Assembly (NCBI GenBank): GCA_036675565.1
Contig: JAKFER010000244.1
Span: 62,001 to 126,000 of the forward strand
Length of the DNA stretch: 64,000 nt
Reading direction: 5' to 3'
Origin: JACCYQ01 sp036675565
GTDB taxonomy: Bacteria > Bacteroidota > Bacteroidia > Chitinophagales > Chitinophagaceae
Shown here: positions 24,625 to 34,150 of the stretch, in pieces
How the letters are laid out: every line of letters begins with the position of its first letter
How positions within the stretch are numbered: the stretch's first letter is position 1
Position numbers and translations under genes: made by a program
The notes under the pieces: model-generated
Database searches by the model: none
The model's input: the letters and a program-made list of their open reading frames with translations, nothing else
What the model was told of the DNA's origin: nothing

Positions 24625-25836
24625 CTACCTGCGGAAATTCTGTTGGCGGGGCTTATTGAATTTCTTTGCTGGTCTGCCCACATAAGCTGCAGGATTATAT
24701 TGAGGTGCCGGGCCCAGATGTTCGGGTATATCCAGCTTTTTAACTTCATTCCCAATCAGTTTCTCAATGCTTTTAAATTTACGCTGATCTTCCGGGTTGA
24801 TAAAAGTAAGCGCCACACCGGTAGTTTCAGCTCTTGCCGTTCTTCCTACCCGGTGAATATAATCTTCAGCATCCCTGGGCACATCGTAATTAATAACCAG
24901 GCCGATGGAATCAATATCGATTCCTCTTGACATGATATCAGTTGCTACCAGGATCTGCAATAATTTGTTTTTAAATTTCCGGAGTACTTCTGTTCTTACA
25001 TCCTGCAAAAGATCTGAATGAATGGCAGCAACATTGAATTTTGCCCGTAATAATTCTCTTTCAAGTTGTTTTACTTTTTCTTTACTGGAAGAGAAAATAA
25101 GAATACTGGCAATCTTTTTTCCATTGAGCAATTCCGTTAGTAGTGGAAGTTTTTGCTCATTGTACGTCATGTAAGCGGCTTGCATGACTCCTTCAGCAGG
25201 TTTTGAAACCGAAATATTTATTTGTTCCGGGTCCGTTAATGTTTTGGCTGCCAACGTGCGGATCTTAGGAGGCATCGTTGCAGAAAACAAAAGTGTTTGT
25301 CTTTTTTTCGGTAAAAAACTAATGATACGATTGATATCATCCGAGAAACCCATATCGAGCATCCGGTCCGCTTCATCAAGAATAAGATGCGTGAGGTTGC
25401 CAATGTTTACATACCCCATATTCAGGTGAGCTATTAACCGCCCTGGTGTTGCTATAATGATGTTAGCACCGTGGGTAAGCGCTTTTTTCTCTTGTTCAAA
25501 GGATGATCCGTTATTACCACCAAAAATAGCAATGGCACTCACCGGCGCAAAATAAGCCAGTCCCTGGACGGCTTCATCTATTTGGATGGCGAGTTCGCGG
25601 GTTGGGACAATGATCAATGTATCGATACTTTCCGTTTTTGTCTGGATGATCTTGTTGATCACCGGGAGCAAAAAAGCGGCGGTTTTGCCGGTGCCGGTCT
25701 GGGCACAGGCAATGATATCTTTATCCTTCATTATGATGGGAATGGCTTGTTGCTGGATGGGCGTAGGTTTTTCAAAACCCATAGCATCCAATCCTTCCAT
25801 CAGTTCAGGTTCAAATTGTAATTCGTGAAAAGTCAA
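24625..25836 (-). CDS. rhlE: DEAD-box RNA helicase (RhlE-like)
   Basis: A 403-residue ATP-dependent RNA helicase. Q motif FEKPTPIQQQ at 21-30, Walker A AQTGTGKT at 45-52, motif Ia PTRELA, DEAD at 154-157, SAT at 185-187, and motif VI HRVGRTAR near 330. After the helicase core the C-terminus is short and basic (RPAKKFNKPRQQNFRR), as in RhlE proteins acting on ribosomal RNA or cold-stressed mRNA. The start is TTG at 25836; the upstream in-frame stop at 25854-25852 leaves no ATG, and the resulting N-terminus MTFHELQF is normal for the family. Confidence 0.93.
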   Translation of the reverse strand: MTFHELQFEPELMEGLDAMGFEKPTPIQQQAIPIIMKDKDIIACAQTGTGKTAAFLLPVINKIIQTKTESIDTLIIVPTRELAIQIDEAVQGLAYFAPVSAIAIFGGNNGSSFEQEKKALTHGANIIIATPGRLIAHLNMGYVNIGNLTHLILDEADRMLDMGFSDDINRIISFLPKKRQTLLFSATMPPKIRTLAAKTLTDPEQINISVSKPAEGVMQAAYMTYNEQKLPLLTELLNGKKIASILIFSSSKEKVKQLERELLRAKFNVAAIHSDLLQDVRTEVLRKFKNKLLQILVATDIMSRGIDIDSIGLVINYDVPRDAEDYIHRVGRTARAETTGVALTFINPEDQRKFKSIEKLIGNEVKKLDIPEHLGPAPQYNPAAYVGRPAKKFNKPRQQNFRR

Positions 25837-26044
25837 ATTAAAAATATTAAGTTATTATTACTGTGGGCACAGTCAGTAAAAATTGCCGGTAGCGGGGCTC
25901 CCTCAATCAATCCTGTATTATGCAGTGAAACAAAGATAACAAAGAAAATCCAAGCGGGTAGGGGCGGTTGAAGGAGGTTTGTTAAGTTTTGATTGGTTAT
26001 AACAGGCTAATTTAATTTTGAAACCTATTCCAGATCATCTATAT

Positions 26045-26082
26045 CAATAGAAGATCCCGCGATAAGGCGGGATCTTCTATTG
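26045..26082 (-). terminator. 16-bp perfect hairpin after pyruvate dehydrogenase E2
   Basis: CAATAGAAGATCCCGC (26045-26060) and GCGGGATCTTCTATTG (26067-26082) form a perfect 16-bp stem with a 6-base loop, 15 bases beyond the stop of pdhC. The following U-tract is weak, so it may act as an mRNA-stabilising end as much as a terminator. Confidence 0.65.
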
Positions 26083-26097
26083 TATACATTCAATTTA

Positions 26098-27756
26098 TTA
26101 AACCAGCATGGTTACCGGGTTTTCAATATATTTTTTCAGTGTTTGAAGAAATGCGGCACCTACTGCTCCATCCACACTACGATGATCGCAACTCATAGTA
26201 ACCTTCATCACATTGGTTACACCAAATCCATCTCCTTTGCGAACCACTACTTCTTTAATTCTGCCTACAGCTAAAATACAGCTGTCAGGAGGATTGATGA
26301 TGGCAGTGAATTCTTCAATATCCATCATGCCAAGGTTAGAGATGGTGAATGTATTGCCACTAAATTCCTGCGGTTGTAATTTTTTGTTTTTTGCTTTGTC
26401 ATACAAACCTTTTGCTTCACCAGCAATCTGGCTTAATGATTTTTGATCAGCAAAACGAATTACCGGAACAATCAATCCTTCAGGAACCGCAACTGCACTG
26501 CCAATATGAATGTGATTGTATGTTCTGATAAAATCACCCATCCAGCTTGAATTAACCGCTGGATGCTGGCGAAGTGCCATGGCCACGGCTTTGATCATCA
26601 TATCCTGGAAACTTATTTTTACCGGGCTCACTTCATTCATATCCGTGCGGGCCTTCATAGCATTATCCATGTTCAATTCCATGGTCAGGTAAAAATGCGG
26701 CGCACCAAATTTGCTTTCACCCAAACGCTTTGCTATGATGGAACGCATTTGAGAATTTGGTGTATCTGTATATCCTTCTTCGCCTACAGGAGAAGCGGTT
26801 GCTGCTATCACTTGCTGGCTTGCTTTTTCTGCAGGTTTAAACTGGTCAACATCACTCTTTATAATACGACCGCCATCACCACTGCCTTTCACTTGCCCCA
26901 GGTCAATGCCTTTATCTGCGGCCAGTTTTTTTGCAAGCGGAGAAGCTTTGATCCGGCCATTTTGATCAGCAGATGAAGTATCAGTTGTTTCTTTAACCGG
27001 GGCAGATTTTTCTTGTTTAGCAGATGTTGTTTCTTTTTCTGCCGGTGCACTTTGTTTCGTTTCAGTTTCACCACCACCTTTTGCTGCAGAAATGATCTTA
27101 TCGAGGTCTACTTTTCCTTCTTCACCAATTACGGCCAGCAGACCATTTACAGGGATCTTTGATCCTTCTTCAGCACCAATATGTAAAAGCGTTCCATCTT
27201 TGTAGCTTTCCAATTCCATCGTGGCTTTATCTGTTTCAATTTCAGCCAGCAATTCGCCTTTTTTAACTTTATCACCTACTTTTTTATGCCAGCCGGCAAT
27301 CACGCCTTCCGTCATCGTATCGCTTAAGCGAGGCATCAGAACCACTTCTTCCATCTTTGATAAATCAATGGAAGTCCCTTTATCAACAGGTTTTTGTTCC
27401 TTTTTTGGCGCTTCGCTTTCAGTCTTGCTTTTATTATCATTTGTTGCAGGTACTTCTTTTTTAGAAGCATCTGGAGATCCGCCTCCATGCTCTTTTAGTA
27501 AAGCCGATATATCTTCACCTTCTTTACCTACAATGGCTAACAAGTCATTCACCTGTAATTTTCCACCTTTATCACTACCAATATGTAAAAGGGTTCCGTC
27601 TTTATAACTTTCCAGTTCCATGGTTGCCTTATCGGTTTCCACTTCTGCAAGTAAATCGCCTTTTTTAACCTTATCTCCAACTTTTTTATGCCAGGCCGCT
27701 ATAACTCCTTCAGTCATCGTATCACTCAGGCGGGGCATCAGAATCACTTCAGCCAT
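26098..27756 (-). CDS. pdhC: Pyruvate dehydrogenase E2 (dihydrolipoamide acetyltransferase), two lipoyl domains
   Basis: A 552-residue E2 core protein that moves acetyl groups from lipoate to CoA. Two lipoyl domains come first (about 1-80 and 137-215), each with the lipoylated Lys in ETDKATMELES. They are joined and followed by flexible Ala/Pro/Lys/Glu-rich linkers. An E3-binding domain is near 275-310 (IKASPLAKKLAADKGIDLGQ, then SGDGGRI). The catalytic acyltransferase domain follows, with the motif DHRSVDG (His525, Asp529). The linkers let lipoyl arms swing among the E1, E2 and E3 active sites. E1 and E3 genes are not in the window. Confidence 0.95.
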   Translation of the reverse strand: MAEVILMPRLSDTMTEGVIAAWHKKVGDKVKKGDLLAEVETDKATMELESYKDGTLLHIGSDKGGKLQVNDLLAIVGKEGEDISALLKEHGGGSPDASKKEVPATNDNKSKTESEAPKKEQKPVDKGTSIDLSKMEEVVLMPRLSDTMTEGVIAGWHKKVGDKVKKGELLAEIETDKATMELESYKDGTLLHIGAEEGSKIPVNGLLAVIGEEGKVDLDKIISAAKGGGETETKQSAPAEKETTSAKQEKSAPVKETTDTSSADQNGRIKASPLAKKLAADKGIDLGQVKGSGDGGRIIKSDVDQFKPAEKASQQVIAATASPVGEEGYTDTPNSQMRSIIAKRLGESKFGAPHFYLTMELNMDNAMKARTDMNEVSPVKISFQDMMIKAVAMALRQHPAVNSSWMGDFIRTYNHIHIGSAVAVPEGLIVPVIRFADQKSLSQIAGEAKGLYDKAKNKKLQPQEFSGNTFTISNLGMMDIEEFTAIINPPDSCILAVGRIKEVVVRKGDGFGVTNVMKVTMSCDHRSVDGAVGAAFLQTLKKYIENPVTMLV

Positions 27757-27866
27757 GATCGTATCAGAATTTTAAATATTTACGATTTTAATAAGAAGCC
27801 GTGAAATTAAGGTAAAAACAGGAATTGAAAAGATTGTTGAATCAGCAATCCAAACCATTCCATTCA

Positions 27867-29678
27867 TTAATAGTCAAGTTCTAACCGAAGCCGGTCCTTC
27901 AATTCTTTTATTAAAGGATACTGGGTTGCCATTTTTGCAAACTGTGCCGAGGAACTAAGCGGTGCTTCCTGCAGCGCTTCCTTTGGCATGTTATCATCAA
28001 TTTCAATGGTAAACTGGATAGATGTATTTCTTAATTCCTGTTGCAGGTAGCTGCAGGCTTTATTTCTTTCTTTTTCAATAAACTTTTGTTCCAGGTTGTT
28101 AGCAGTAAAAACGGTAAAACTGTTTTCATCTTTTAAAACCAGGCGGGCAAGTTCAAAACTTTTATATGCCGGATTTTTTTCTTCCTGCAACATACAGCCA
28201 ATGGCTTTCCAGGCCATTTCCAATTGTGGTAATTGGATGGGTTCATTTAATTTCTGACCGATGCTTTTTCCATTGCTTTTAACTTGTTCCCTGATCTTAG
28301 CCAATGCACCTAATGTTGTTTTTGATGTTGGCTTCGGCTCATTTTCCTGAAACTGGTTAACCGTTGGTGCGGGGCTTGCAGGCTGATAATTTACCGGTTT
28401 GGGTTTTTCAACGGGTGTGTCGATGGTAAGCCTGGCTCCTTGAATGGGTGATGTTTTTTGTGATTTGCCTTCAACATTTTTTGGTTTTATTTCAATGGGT
28501 GTAAGATTTCTGAATGCTACGGGCCGGGTTTCATCAACCCGTTTTTTTTTAATTGTATGCTCGCCTTCACTTGTGAGTGAGATAGCTTGTTGCAGGTAGC
28601 TTAAACGGATCAAAGCCATTTCAAGGTGCAATCTTTTATTACGGGCGGCTTTGTAATGCAATTCTGTTTCGTTCAGAATATTTAAAGCACTGACTAAAAA
28701 TGCCGGAGAAATTTTCTTTGCCGTTTCCCTGTATTTATCCTTAAAACTTTCAACAACATCTAATAAAACAGAGGCTTTTTGATCCTGGCAAACCAACAGG
28801 TTTCTAATAAACTCCATGAATCCATCTAAAACCAGGTCTCCTTCAAATCCTTTCTTATAAATTTCATTATATAACAACAACGCTCCACTGAGATCTTGTT
28901 GCATCATGCAATCCATTAATTTAAAATAATAACCTTCATCCAGTATATTCAGGTGTTCTAACGTATTGGTATAAGTTAATTCGCCATTGGTAAAACTGGA
29001 TATTTTATCAAGAATACTGAGTGCATCGCGCAGGCAACCTTCACTTTTTTGTGCAATCAATTGCAGAGAAGTCTTGTCTGCTTTCATTTCTTCCTGCCGG
29101 CAGATGTCTGCCAGGTGCTCCACGGTATCATTGAGGGTGATCCTTTTAAAATCAAATACCTGGCAACGGCTTAATATCGTTGGCAGAATTTTATGTTTTT
29201 CTGTAGTGGCTAAAATAAATATGGCATAAGGCGGGGGTTCTTCCAGCGTTTTTAAAAATGCGTTGAATGCTGATGCACTCAGCATATGTACCTCGTCCAC
29301 AATATATACTTTGTATTTTCCTGCTTGCGGCGCAAACCTTACCTGGTCAACCAGGTGACGGATATCATCAACGGAATTGTTACTGGCCGCATCCAGTTCA
29401 TGTATGTTTAATGAAGTGCCTTCGTTGAATGATACGCAGGAATGACATTCGTTACATGCTTCCCCATCGGCACGGCGATTTTGACAATTAATGGTTTTAG
29501 CAAGAATTCGTGCACAGGTTGTTTTACCCACCCCCCGCGGTCCGCAAAATAAAAAAGCATGTGCCAGTTGATTATTCTTTATGGCGTTTTTTAGTGTAGT
29601 TGTAATGGCTGATTGACCAACTACCGTGTCAAAAGTCTGGGGTCTGTATTTTCGGGCAGATACAACGAATTTCTCCAT
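27867..29678 (-). CDS. dnaX: DNA polymerase III subunits gamma/tau (clamp loader)
   Basis: A 603-residue clamp-loader ATPase for chromosome replication. Walker A GPRGVGKT at 46-53; zinc module Cys65, Cys75, Cys78, Cys81; Walker B-like VYIVDEVHMLS near 118-128; sensor 1 ATTEKHKILPTILSRCQVFDF. The N-terminal 365 residues form the ATPase and collar; the rest is a Pro/Lys-rich linker plus a C-terminal domain, as in the long tau form. ATG at 29678 (MEKFVVSARKYRPQTF) is preferred over the GTG six bases upstream, matching the usual N-terminus. Confidence 0.95.
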   Translation of the reverse strand: MEKFVVSARKYRPQTFDTVVGQSAITTTLKNAIKNNQLAHAFLFCGPRGVGKTTCARILAKTINCQNRRADGEACNECHSCVSFNEGTSLNIHELDAASNNSVDDIRHLVDQVRFAPQAGKYKVYIVDEVHMLSASAFNAFLKTLEEPPPYAIFILATTEKHKILPTILSRCQVFDFKRITLNDTVEHLADICRQEEMKADKTSLQLIAQKSEGCLRDALSILDKISSFTNGELTYTNTLEHLNILDEGYYFKLMDCMMQQDLSGALLLYNEIYKKGFEGDLVLDGFMEFIRNLLVCQDQKASVLLDVVESFKDKYRETAKKISPAFLVSALNILNETELHYKAARNKRLHLEMALIRLSYLQQAISLTSEGEHTIKKKRVDETRPVAFRNLTPIEIKPKNVEGKSQKTSPIQGARLTIDTPVEKPKPVNYQPASPAPTVNQFQENEPKPTSKTTLGALAKIREQVKSNGKSIGQKLNEPIQLPQLEMAWKAIGCMLQEEKNPAYKSFELARLVLKDENSFTVFTANNLEQKFIEKERNKACSYLQQELRNTSIQFTIEIDDNMPKEALQEAPLSSSAQFAKMATQYPLIKELKDRLRLELDY

Positions 29679-29791
29679 ATACACTTATTCTATTTACAGC
29701 TTTTTATGGTAAAGGCAATGCCTGCAAGTTAAGCATGAAATGCCGCCTGCATATATGAAAACATGGCATGTTGATAATTTGTTCGATTGCC

Positions 29792-30955
29792 TTAATTCAG
29801 GATGGGATGCCTTTTGAATTCTTTGGTTCTGTCGAACAAATAGCGATAGGTTATTAACTTCCTGGTTTGTTTATCTGCAATGGTTTGTGCTATGTTGATC
29901 ATTTTTGGGTTGAAATCACCAATCCACTGCATTTCAAATTCTTCATATGGTAATTCATGTTGAATGATCTTGGCACCTTCAACAACCATAAAAGAATCAA
30001 CTCCTTTGCCCTGGAAATCGGGTACCACGCCAAAAACAATTCCGGTAAATTTTTTACAGGGTTTGGTTGCTTTGATCCATAGGAATTTCAACTTTCCTAT
30101 TAAGTCAAAACGTCCATGCAGGTGTTTGAACCATTGATTAAGGTCGGGGAGATTAACCCAAATAGCAATGGGTCTTTCATTGTAATAGGTGAACCAGATC
30201 ACTTTTTCGTCCATTACTGGTTTCATTTGCTGAAACATTTTCAACACCAGTTCTTTATTCAATTGTTTTAAACCACCGTGCCCGGCCCAAGCTTCATTAT
30301 AGACTGTTGCAAAATCCTGTGCAAATTTTGGGAGCTCTTTTTTATTAATATGAATAGCCTTAAAACCAGGATCATGGGCCAATTTGGCATGGCGTTCATA
30401 AAATTTGTCTTCCAAAGGTTTATTCACCATTCGGCCGAAACAGATCTGTTCAAAAAAAGGTTTAAAACCATAATTTTCAAAAAGCGACTGGTAGTATGGC
30501 TGGTTATAATTGAGTGTATAAACCGGTGGTACAAAACCTTCGACTAATAAACCCCACCAACGGTCACGTTCACCAAAATTAATCGGACCATCCATAGCCG
30601 TCATGCCTTTCTGTAAAAGCCAATGTTTTGCTACATCAAATAATATATCGGCAGCAGACTGGTCATTGATACATTCAAAAAAACCTAAGCCGCCAACCGG
30701 ACCTTCATCACCTTTTGATTTATATTTTTTATTGACAAATGCGGCTATTCGACCAATGGATTGGTCTTCATCATTTTTTAAGATCCAACGAATTACTTCG
30801 CCACCGCGAAACGCTTTATTTTTTGCAGGATTAAATACTTCTTTAATGTCTTTTTCTAAGGGTTGAATATAATTTGGATCGTGATGATTAATTATATAAT
30901 TGACTTTTATAAATGCTGATTCCGAATCCTTGTCTTTAACTTCTATTAATTTCAT
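29792..30955 (-). CDS. GNAT-fold acyltransferase-like protein
   Basis: A 387-residue cytoplasmic protein. Its second half has features of the acyl-CoA N-acyltransferase fold (KFTGIVFGVVPDFQGKGVDSFMVVEGAKII resembles the CoA-binding V-x-P-x-x-x-G-x-G loop). The first half has DGPINFGERDRWWGLLVEGF, a block I have seen in uncharacterised Bacteroidota proteins of this length. The acyl donor and acceptor are unknown. It overlaps the upstream permease gene by four bases (ATGA at 30955-30952), so the two are translationally coupled. Confidence 0.75.
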   Translation of the reverse strand: MKLIEVKDKDSESAFIKVNYIINHHDPNYIQPLEKDIKEVFNPAKNKAFRGGEVIRWILKNDEDQSIGRIAAFVNKKYKSKGDEGPVGGLGFFECINDQSAADILFDVAKHWLLQKGMTAMDGPINFGERDRWWGLLVEGFVPPVYTLNYNQPYYQSLFENYGFKPFFEQICFGRMVNKPLEDKFYERHAKLAHDPGFKAIHINKKELPKFAQDFATVYNEAWAGHGGLKQLNKELVLKMFQQMKPVMDEKVIWFTYYNERPIAIWVNLPDLNQWFKHLHGRFDLIGKLKFLWIKATKPCKKFTGIVFGVVPDFQGKGVDSFMVVEGAKIIQHELPYEEFEMQWIGDFNPKMINIAQTIADKQTRKLITYRYLFDRTKEFKRHPILN

Positions 30956-32103
30956 CGGCGTGATCGCTTTTTTACTGTACCTAAAAATGGCAAGTTAAAA
31001 CGAATCGGTGTACTTTTTTTCTTTTTTACAGCTATGTTATTTTGAAATTCTGCATAATAAATTTTTAAAAGAATCAGGAAATACGAAATCAAAAGGGGGC
31101 CAAAGATCAAACCTGGTAAACCGAAACTTTTTAACCCGAAAACAATTCCTAAAACTGTGACCACTTCGTGCACTTTTGCAATTTTTTTTGCAAGGAAAAA
31201 TCGGATCACATTATCGGTCAATCCTAATACTATAGCACTATATAAAAGCAGGAACAATCCGGGGCCCGGATGACCGGTAATAAATAAAAATAAGGTTGCG
31301 GGAACCCAAACCAATGCTGTGCCCACTACTGGTATGATGGTAGCAAAAGCTGTAACAATGGCCCAAAAACCAGGTTCCGGCAAACCTGCAATGGCAAAAC
31401 CAATAAAACCAATGAGACCTTGTGCCACAGCAATCAAAGGAACCACCACCGCATTTGCATAGGTCTGAGCTACCAATTCTTTCCCAAACATCTCAATTTT
31501 AGTTCTTTTAAATGGAAGGAAAAAAACGATGGCAGCTTCCATCCTGTTTATATTGATCAACATAAAGAACAGGAAAAAATACATCATGGTGATCGTGATA
31601 AGAAAATTGAATCCTTTACTCAACACATTTGATAAGGTGTCAGAGATGGCTTGCAGGATGTTTTCCTTATTCTTAGGGGTCAGTACCTGGATATTGTACC
31701 TGGCTTTGATGGTTTGGTTGATGTTCGTTAGCGTATTTTCAATCATTGCAGGGTCGCCCAAAAAAACTTTCAATTTTTCATACAACATCACTATCATTAA
31801 TGTAATAGGTATCATGATGATGATCAATGATATGAGTATCACTAATGTGGCTGCGCTGCCTTTGCCCCATCTTTTAATTTTAACCAGGTATTCCATAAAC
31901 CGTTTACTCAACACATAGAACATTACGGCGCCCAGGAAAGCAGAGAAGAATTGAACAAGGCTAAAAAAAAGGTAAACGGCAAACAATAAAATGATTGCCA
32001 GGAAAATGTATTTATTTAATTTATACTCGGGATGCCTGCTGGGCAATGGGGTTGGTTGTACACCTTCCACCGGGATGGTTTGTTCGGGTTGTTCTGTTTT
32101 CAA
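30952..32103 (-). CDS. AI-2E-family (PerM/YdiK-like) membrane protein
   Basis: A 383-residue membrane protein with about eight hydrophobic segments, for example IFLAIILLFAVYLFFSLVQF (33-52), AATLVILISLIIIMIPITLM and a C-terminal GLPGLIFGPLLISYFLILL. The pattern PEPGFWAIVTAFATIIPVVGTALVW and GLTDNVIRFFLAKKIAKVHEVVTVLGIVFGL is the signature of the AI-2E transporter superfamily, whose members export small molecules or antiport cations; the substrate cannot be told. The start is TTG at 32103: an in-frame stop lies four codons upstream and no ATG precedes the first membrane segment. Confidence 0.88.
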   Translation of the reverse strand: MKTEQPEQTIPVEGVQPTPLPSRHPEYKLNKYIFLAIILLFAVYLFFSLVQFFSAFLGAVMFYVLSKRFMEYLVKIKRWGKGSAATLVILISLIIIMIPITLMIVMLYEKLKVFLGDPAMIENTLTNINQTIKARYNIQVLTPKNKENILQAISDTLSNVLSKGFNFLITITMMYFFLFFMLININRMEAAIVFFLPFKRTKIEMFGKELVAQTYANAVVVPLIAVAQGLIGFIGFAIAGLPEPGFWAIVTAFATIIPVVGTALVWVPATLFLFITGHPGPGLFLLLYSAIVLGLTDNVIRFFLAKKIAKVHEVVTVLGIVFGLKSFGLPGLIFGPLLISYFLILLKIYYAEFQNNIAVKKKKSTPIRFNLPFLGTVKKRSRR

Positions 32104-32175
32104 AATTGATTTTTAAGTAAGCTGTTTAGTAAACAAATACAATTTGAAGGCCATATATTCAGGCGGGATAAAATC

Positions 32176-32208
32176 AAAAAAAGCCGGATAAATGCCAATA
32201 GTACCGGC
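32176..32208 (-). terminator. Terminator after the L,D-transpeptidase gene
   Basis: On the minus strand GCCGG (32208-32204), a 16-base loop, CCGGC (32187-32183), then seven U (32182-32176). It follows the stop of the L,D-transpeptidase by about 60 bases. Confidence 0.55.
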
Positions 32209-32267
32209 ATCAACCCAGCTTTTTTCAATAAAATATATTGTAGAGACTTTTCCCCTCAGGCTTAAAT

Positions 32268-33896
32268 TTAAGAAAACATCTTGTTTTTTATTTTTTGATC
32301 ATGCTCATAAATGTCTTCCCTGAAATTCATACGGCCTTGTTCATCCACCCAGGCCGTGTAGTAACTGATAAATACAGGAACCGGATCTTTCAATTTTACA
32401 TATTTTTCTTCCCCACTGTTCATAGCTTCCGAAATTCTTGATGCCGTCCATTCCGAGTTATTTCGTAATAAGTAATTTGCCATCTTCTCAGGTTCTTCTA
32501 AGCGGATACAACCATGGCTGTATGCTCTTTTTTCGCGACTAAATAATGACTTGGCGGGAGTATCATGAAAATATATATTGAAACTATTTGGAAAAAGGAA
32601 TTTTACTTTTCCTAAAGAATTTCCAGGTCCCGGCAATTGACGAATAGTAGGTAAATCACCATTTTCTGAAACAATTTCCATGTTATTTCTTGCCAGATAA
32701 TCAGGATCATTTTGCATGGCCGGCAATATTTCTGACCTTACAATACTGGGAGGGATATTCCAATATGGGCTAAACACAATTTGATTAAGATCGCCGGTAA
32801 ACATCATGGTATTATGTCCCTCTTTTCCCACCACTACATTCATGGTAAAAACTTTATTGTTGCCTTCATATGCGTGCACAACAAATTCAGGAATATTGGC
32901 AACCAGTAAATTTCCCTCTGGTTTGTTTGGCATCCACCGCATCCTGTTCATGTTGATCATGATCTGTTTTAATCTTTCAACAGCGGGAACATTCAGGTCT
33001 TTTAAAAAGGCTTCGGTAATTTTTCCATCCGCATTATAACCAAAACGAACTTCAGCATTTTTAACAGCCATTTCAAGGGTATCATTAAAAACCTGGCTGC
33101 TGTCAGCTGCCGGCAAATCGCCGGTAATTTGTAATCTTTTTTTTAAAATGGCAACAGCTGGTGATGATGATCCTTTCTTTACCTTAATAATCTCTGCTGG
33201 TACCGTTGGCCAGCCACCGGCTACAGTTATTTTATGATACCGGGCCAATTGATCTTTCAATAAGCGGTAATTGTCATTTACATCCTCGAAATATTTATCG
33301 TCGTTGTGTTTTTTATTAATCAATGAATCGGCAAGTGCAATAATGTCTTCTTTTTTGCGGGGAATGAATCGCTCCATTTCCTTTCTCTTTACATATCCTT
33401 TTTCATAATTCTGTAAAGTATAATCAATAAAATGTTGGGTAAGGGCAAGTTCGGTTTCAATGATTGATTCGCTACTACCATTCACATTCATGTTTTCCTC
33501 TATAATCAGGTTGTCCATTTTTTTGACCAGTTCCTTATTATTAAGTGATGAACTGTCATTAACATAAGTAGTAAAATACTCATGCAGGTTCCAGAATCCA
33601 CGGGCCTGTTCGGTAAGGCCATTACTTGTAAACCAGGCAAACTGGAAATTTCGGGTGTTATAAAAACTACGCATTCGCCGGATGATACTGTCACTGAAGT
33701 TTTTTTCAGCAATAAATTTTTCCATCCGCATGCTGTCTAAAAAAAGATCACTGTAGGAATTAGCTTTTGTGATGCTGTAATCTCTTTTGGATATTTTTTT
33801 TTCAATTTCAGCTTTTTCCCTGTCATCTTCTTCACTGTTTGTACAGGAAATAAAAACCAGGCTGCAAAGGGTTAAGAATACAAATATTTTTTTCAT
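32268..33896 (-). CDS. L,D-transpeptidase lipoprotein (YcbB-like)
   Basis: A 542-residue protein with a lipoprotein signal (MKKIFVFLTLCSLVFISC, Cys18). A long N-terminal region includes a peptidoglycan-binding-like helical segment near 240-300. It is followed by the YkuD catalytic domain with the motif SHGCIRL: His461 and nucleophile Cys463. Such enzymes make 3-3 peptidoglycan cross-links or attach proteins to the wall; the size and capping region resemble YcbB/LdtD. ATG at 33896 is preferred to the TTG at 33914, which would add six residues ahead of the signal. It is divergent from atpD. Confidence 0.9.
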   Translation of the reverse strand: MKKIFVFLTLCSLVFISCTNSEEDDREKAEIEKKISKRDYSITKANSYSDLFLDSMRMEKFIAEKNFSDSIIRRMRSFYNTRNFQFAWFTSNGLTEQARGFWNLHEYFTTYVNDSSSLNNKELVKKMDNLIIEENMNVNGSSESIIETELALTQHFIDYTLQNYEKGYVKRKEMERFIPRKKEDIIALADSLINKKHNDDKYFEDVNDNYRLLKDQLARYHKITVAGGWPTVPAEIIKVKKGSSSPAVAILKKRLQITGDLPAADSSQVFNDTLEMAVKNAEVRFGYNADGKITEAFLKDLNVPAVERLKQIMINMNRMRWMPNKPEGNLLVANIPEFVVHAYEGNNKVFTMNVVVGKEGHNTMMFTGDLNQIVFSPYWNIPPSIVRSEILPAMQNDPDYLARNNMEIVSENGDLPTIRQLPGPGNSLGKVKFLFPNSFNIYFHDTPAKSLFSREKRAYSHGCIRLEEPEKMANYLLRNNSEWTASRISEAMNSGEEKYVKLKDPVPVFISYYTAWVDEQGRMNFREDIYEHDQKIKNKMFS

Positions 33897-34047
33897 ATGC
33901 AGACCATGTTGCAAAAGATATGCCTGAGCTTAATTGAAAGAAATTCCTGTTTAATCTACTATTATATTGTTGAAATGAAGCCTTTTACAGGTTAAAAAAA
34001 GCGTTTAGAATTGGATGGAGTATTTTTTTAGAATTTTGCTTTTTAGA

Positions 34048-34081
34048 TTGTCGGAATTTAAACGCTTCTCCCTTACCTTTG
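34048..34081 (+). promoter_or_regulatory. Promoter candidate for atpD-atpC
   Basis: TACCTTTG at 34074-34081 matches the TAnnTTTG -7 element. TTG at 34048-34050 is a possible -33 element, though 23 bases between them is a little long. The leader to atpD would be about 60 bases. Confidence 0.5.
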
Positions 34082-34150
34082 CGCCCTGAAACCCAAAAGG
34101 GTAACCTAATAAAACATATTCTGTAGGAAACAGAAAATTAAAACCTTAAT

